Assembly (NCBI GenBank): GCA_964390335.1
Contig: CAYMHU010000016.1
Location: forward strand, 9,858-73,857
Direction: 5' to 3'
Origin: Granulosicoccus sp964390335
GTDB lineage: Bacteria > Pseudomonadota > Gammaproteobacteria > Granulosicoccales > Granulosicoccaceae
DNA length: 64,000 bases
Every line of letters starts with the position of its first letter. Position 1 is the stretch's first letter. Below the pieces are notes generated by a model. The model did not search any database. It saw only the letters and a list, made by a program, of their open reading frames with translations, and was not told where the DNA came from. Positions 61,477 through 64,000 of the stretch are shown here, in pieces. Position numbers and translations under genes: made by a program.

Positions 61477-62349
61477 ATGATGTCAAATACTAACGCGCGC
61501 GGCATACTCTTGATGGTGTGCTCAATGGCAGCTTTTGCCATTGCCGATACCTTGGTGAAGTTATCAACGTCACTACTCTCTACCGCTCAGATTATGTTTA
61601 TCCTTATGGGCGGTGGCTTCGTGATCTTTACACTTGTTGCCATTATTCAAGGCAATCGACTACTGGATAAAAGAGCCTTCGCACCAATAATGCTGCTCCG
61701 GTACATCGGGGAGATTCTCGGTATGGTCGGGATGGTCACCGCTCTTGCCAAGGTTCCGCTCTCTTCAGTTGGCGCTATTACTCAGGCCGTTCCGATTGTG
61801 GTGACCGTTGGTGCAGTGATTTTTTTAAATGAAAACGTTGGTTGGCGCCGATGGTGCTCCATTGTTGCTGGATTTATTGGGGTTTTATTAATTGTGCAAC
61901 CTGGCGCGCTGGATTTTGATGTCTCGATCCTGTGGGCCATTCTTGCGTTGCTGGCCTTGTCGGTTCGCGATTTAACCACCCGACTTATACCTAACGATAT
62001 CGCATCGGCAAGCTTGGCAGCTTACGCAATGGCAGCCTCATTACCCTTTACCATTGGCTGGATAATATTAAACGGTGAACCTTTGATACCAAACACCATT
62101 AACTGGGCCTTAACGATCCCAATGATTGGGCTGGGCTCTATTGGCTATCTTTTGTTAATCGCATCAATACGTACGACGGAGGTTTCGGTGGTTATGCCGT
62201 ACCGCTATTCGCGAATCATTTTCTTATTGATTCTGGGCATTGTCGTATTCAAAGAAAAACCCGATGCCATCATGTTGATCGGGGCAAGCCTAATCGTTGC
62301 ATCCGGTGTTTACATGATGTGGCGGGAAAACCTAGCAATAAAGAACTAA
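61477..62349 (+). CDS. EamA/DMT-family transporter
   Basis: 290 residues, ten predicted transmembrane helices in two EamA repeats (e.g. GILLMVCSMAAFAIADTLVK at the start and the AKVPLSSVGAITQAVPIVVTV segment). Exports an amino acid or metabolite; substrate unknown. Starts ten bases after the acyltransferase stop (ATG 61477 or 61480), so likely the same transcript. The end overlaps the convergent HNH gene by four bases. Confidence 0.85.
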   Translation: MMSNTNARGILLMVCSMAAFAIADTLVKLSTSLLSTAQIMFILMGGGFVIFTLVAIIQGNRLLDKRAFAPIMLLRYIGEILGMVGMVTALAKVPLSSVGAITQAVPIVVTVGAVIFLNENVGWRRWCSIVAGFIGVLLIVQPGALDFDVSILWAILALLALSVRDLTTRLIPNDIASASLAAYAMAASLPFTIGWIILNGEPLIPNTINWALTIPMIGLGSIGYLLLIASIRTTEVSVVMPYRYSRIIFLLILGIVVFKEKPDAIMLIGASLIVASGVYMMWRENLAIKN

Positions 62350-63782
62350 ACCAACGCATCAGCCTCGCTATTTGATTCCGTCGCTTTCGCAATACCATAA
62401 AGCGCCATGCTGTAATCCATGCTATCACCCGACCAGTGCCACATTGGCTCGGTGCTGGGTTTAATAGCTTCATCGCTTTTTGTGGGCTCCACATTGGTTT
62501 TAAGAATTGAGCCGTCCGGTTTATAAAAGCGCAGCTCTCCGGTTGCTAAGCGCTTCGCGGTATACCCGCCTTCATGGAGCAACACATGATGGTAATGGCA
62601 CACACGCATTAAGTTATCCATAGAGGTCTCCCCGCCGTTGGACCAATGCACTATATGGTGGGCGTCTAAATACTTAGTGCAATCACAACCGGGGAACACG
62701 CAATGCGTATCGCGGATGGCCAATGCTCGACGGATGCCCGTTGGTATGGCTCGGGTACTGCGGCCTATATTCAAAGGCTCGGAGCCATTGACGATAGCTG
62801 TGACCTTATTACAACTACAGCTTAAACGCCGTGCTGCCGGCACCGGTAATGCAACTTCATTCTCGATGTAGGAATCGGGACCGCCGCCGGTTTTATAGGC
62901 TTGTTCACCTGATAACACTTGGCTATCAACATGAACCACCACCTGAAAACGGTCTGTGGTACTTCCCTCGCCGCTTGCGTTTTGCAGCGATTGATTCGCC
63001 ATTAACACCAAGGCATCGGCACGCCGGTTTCGATATAAAAGATGCTCTTGTTCTGAATCGGACGCTCCCGCGGGAGGATTTTCGCTAGGGTAGTGGCTTT
63101 GCAAGTGGGCTGAGTCTGTGTGTTCTGTACTCTGATGCTCATTATTCTGTTCGTCGGTTTGCTCATTAGCTTCTTCGTCGTTTTTAATAGACTCCAGCGC
63201 AACCTCCAATGCTTTTAATACAATAGCTCCCTGCTCTGCGGTGAGCTTTGCGCGGATTTCTAAAGAGCCGTTTTCATCCCAGAAGGTATCAACCTGGCGT
63301 TGATTATATTGTGCTGCCGCAGCTTGGCGTTCCGCTTCCAGCGGGTCGACGATATCGCCGTTTGCACCTACATACTGTTTGCGAAAAAGTCTTACAGTGC
63401 GATCTAAGTGGCTGGCGGTTCCGTAACGCGCGATTGACAGCAAATGTTCTTCGTTATCAACTGTGCCGACGCGCGTAATGGCACGTGCTTTAGAGTAGCT
63501 GAGCTCGCCTGTTGCAAACGCTTGGCGTGTGAGTGGCAGGGTTTGCAGCGCGTGCGCCACGCGCAATTTCTCGCGTGCTGTTGTGGTTGAAATACCGCAG
63601 CGCCAATTTAACCAATGCGCACAAGAACGTACACCTACGTGCCCCCAGCCTTGGCGCGAATCGAACTCGGCAATGAGCATAAGTTGTTCGAACGTGGCGG
63701 CATTGATATTGGCCGACAGGCTGGTTATGGATTGTTCGATATCGTCTGTGGTGACGGAGGAAAAATCAGGGTTGGCGTCCAT
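62346..63782 (-). CDS. DUF222-HNH endonuclease
   Basis: 478 residues. The N-terminal DUF222 part (LIAEFDSRQGWGHVGVRSCAHWLNWRCG, given as start of the helix set) matches the 13E12-repeat type. A variable acidic linker rich in Glu/Gln/His (about 205-250) follows. The C-terminal HNH nuclease has CVFPGCDCTKYLDAHHIVHW and NLMRVCHYHHVLLHEG, with zinc cysteines and the catalytic His. Often found as multicopy, mobile-associated genes; target unknown. ATG at 63782 (a TTG or GTG start is not needed). A LexA box overlaps its promoter. Confidence 0.88.
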   Translation of the reverse strand: MDANPDFSSVTTDDIEQSITSLSANINAATFEQLMLIAEFDSRQGWGHVGVRSCAHWLNWRCGISTTTAREKLRVAHALQTLPLTRQAFATGELSYSKARAITRVGTVDNEEHLLSIARYGTASHLDRTVRLFRKQYVGANGDIVDPLEAERQAAAAQYNQRQVDTFWDENGSLEIRAKLTAEQGAIVLKALEVALESIKNDEEANEQTDEQNNEHQSTEHTDSAHLQSHYPSENPPAGASDSEQEHLLYRNRRADALVLMANQSLQNASGEGSTTDRFQVVVHVDSQVLSGEQAYKTGGGPDSYIENEVALPVPAARRLSCSCNKVTAIVNGSEPLNIGRSTRAIPTGIRRALAIRDTHCVFPGCDCTKYLDAHHIVHWSNGGETSMDNLMRVCHYHHVLLHEGGYTAKRLATGELRFYKPDGSILKTNVEPTKSDEAIKPSTEPMWHWSGDSMDYSMALYGIAKATESNSEADALV

Positions 63783-63808
63783 GCTGTTTACTCGCTTGAT
63801 TTTTAATA

Positions 63809-63828
63809 TACTGTATATTATACCAGTA
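63809..63828 (-). promoter_or_regulatory. LexA (SOS) box overlapping the -10 of the HNH endonuclease gene
   Basis: On the minus strand the 16 bases CTGGTATAATATACAG follow the gammaproteobacterial LexA pattern CTG-N10-CAG with ACAG intact and the opposite half one base off consensus (CTGG for CTGT). The full 20-base window also has the flanking TA at both ends. The perfect -10 TATAAT (63822-63817) lies inside the box, about 28 bases of leader before the ATG, so bound LexA would block transcription. TTCACT 18 bases upstream is a fair -35. Confidence 0.65.
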
Positions 63829-63840
63829 TAATACGAAGAA

Positions 63841-64000
63841 AGTGAATGCTCTCTAACAGTAATTAGTTTGTAACTGTTGTGCTTGGCGTTCTACAAGTAA
63901 ATGCCGAGGGCTAGAATGCAGGCAAGGTGCTCGTTGCTGCTGTTGGTAGGGTTTGATTTTTTCAATAAGCTGGCGTGAGCTGTGAGGCTGAAGTGTGCCC
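63841..64000. other. Right-hand window edge, no gene seen
   Basis: 160 bases upstream of the HNH endonuclease promoter. No coding frame, RNA gene or repeat could be supported; the next gene presumably begins or ends beyond 64000. Confidence 0.4.

Noticed and set aside
1..64000. tRNA, rRNA, CRISPR arrays, prophage or insertion sequences
   Set aside because: No cloverleaf, repeat-spacer pattern, transposase or integrase was found; the HNH gene alone is not enough to call a mobile element.

Overview
The window is a stretch of a gammaproteobacterial chromosome of roughly balanced base composition, most likely from a marine heterotroph. The evidence is the gyrA-pheA-tyrA-aroA-cmk-rpsA-ihfB-lapB run on the minus strand, UbiG, EF-P with EpmA, PrmB, ParC, the PlsB-like acyltransferase, and the sugar and polyol catabolism typical of marine Proteobacteria. 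I cannot fix the genus. No rRNA, tRNA, CRISPR array, insertion sequence or integrase was recognised.

Layout. 1-10.2 kb: the aromatic amino acid / translation / gyrase supra-operon, all minus strand. 10.4-13 kb: ubiG, a divergent squalene-synthase-fold protein and a short-chain dehydrogenase. 13-19 kb: small single-gene units (ureohydrolase, DUF4399, DUF2058, outer-membrane protein, VOC protein, HlyU-like protein, Ogt, lytic transglycosylase, lipoprotein). 19.1-26.9 kb: a minus-strand block holding a two-subunit class I fumarase, a four-subunit succinate dehydrogenase/fumarate reductase-like complex, a TauE/SafE permease, a double SnoaL-like protein and an enolase-superfamily enzyme. 27-34 kb: a myo-inositol cluster (iolD-iolC-iolB-iolJ minus; iolE and a Gfo/Idh/MocA dehydrogenase plus). 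34-36 kb: membrane proteins and a glutathione transferase. 36.2-43.4 kb: an amino-sugar cluster (nagA, a BadF-type kinase, an ABC importer, a second Gfo/Idh/MocA protein). 43.4-53.4 kb: OM protein, PrmB, SCO1 + PCuAC copper chaperones, Psd, EpmA/EF-P, a degenerate receiver protein, a thioesterase and ArsJ. 53.4-55.7 kb: a run containing several broken genes (gapdh, a PAP2 phosphatase, a VOC protein). 55.8-63.8 kb: parC, pgi, the PlsB-like acyltransferase, an EamA transporter and a DUF222-HNH endonuclease.

How the genes work together. Two catabolic regions lie side by side. The iol genes should turn inositol into a triose and a C3 semialdehyde. The nag/ABC region should import an amino sugar, phosphorylate it and deacetylate it, although neither iolA nor nagB is present here. 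Between the iol genes and the ordinary genes sits the translationally coupled SDH-like + fumarase operon. Its flavoprotein has Cys where SDH/FRD normally has the flavin-binding His, and Glu where the substrate-pocket Thr normally is. I read it as a dedicated dicarboxylate (possibly substituted-succinate) oxidation or reduction module; its substrate is unknown, and it is the best candidate here for an undescribed pathway.

Gene decay. Seven lesions or remnants stand out: an in-frame TAA in the DUF4399 gene, an in-frame TAA in the arsJ-linked gapdh, a frameshift in a VOC gene, a truncated PAP2 phosphatase, an M24 peptidase missing its N-terminal domain and an internal block, and a 53-residue ECF sigma-factor remnant that no standard length cut-off would keep; a C9 tract in the DUF4399 gene is a further slippage risk. 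A near-consensus LexA box overlapping the -10 of the HNH endonuclease gene suggests that gene is damage-inducible.
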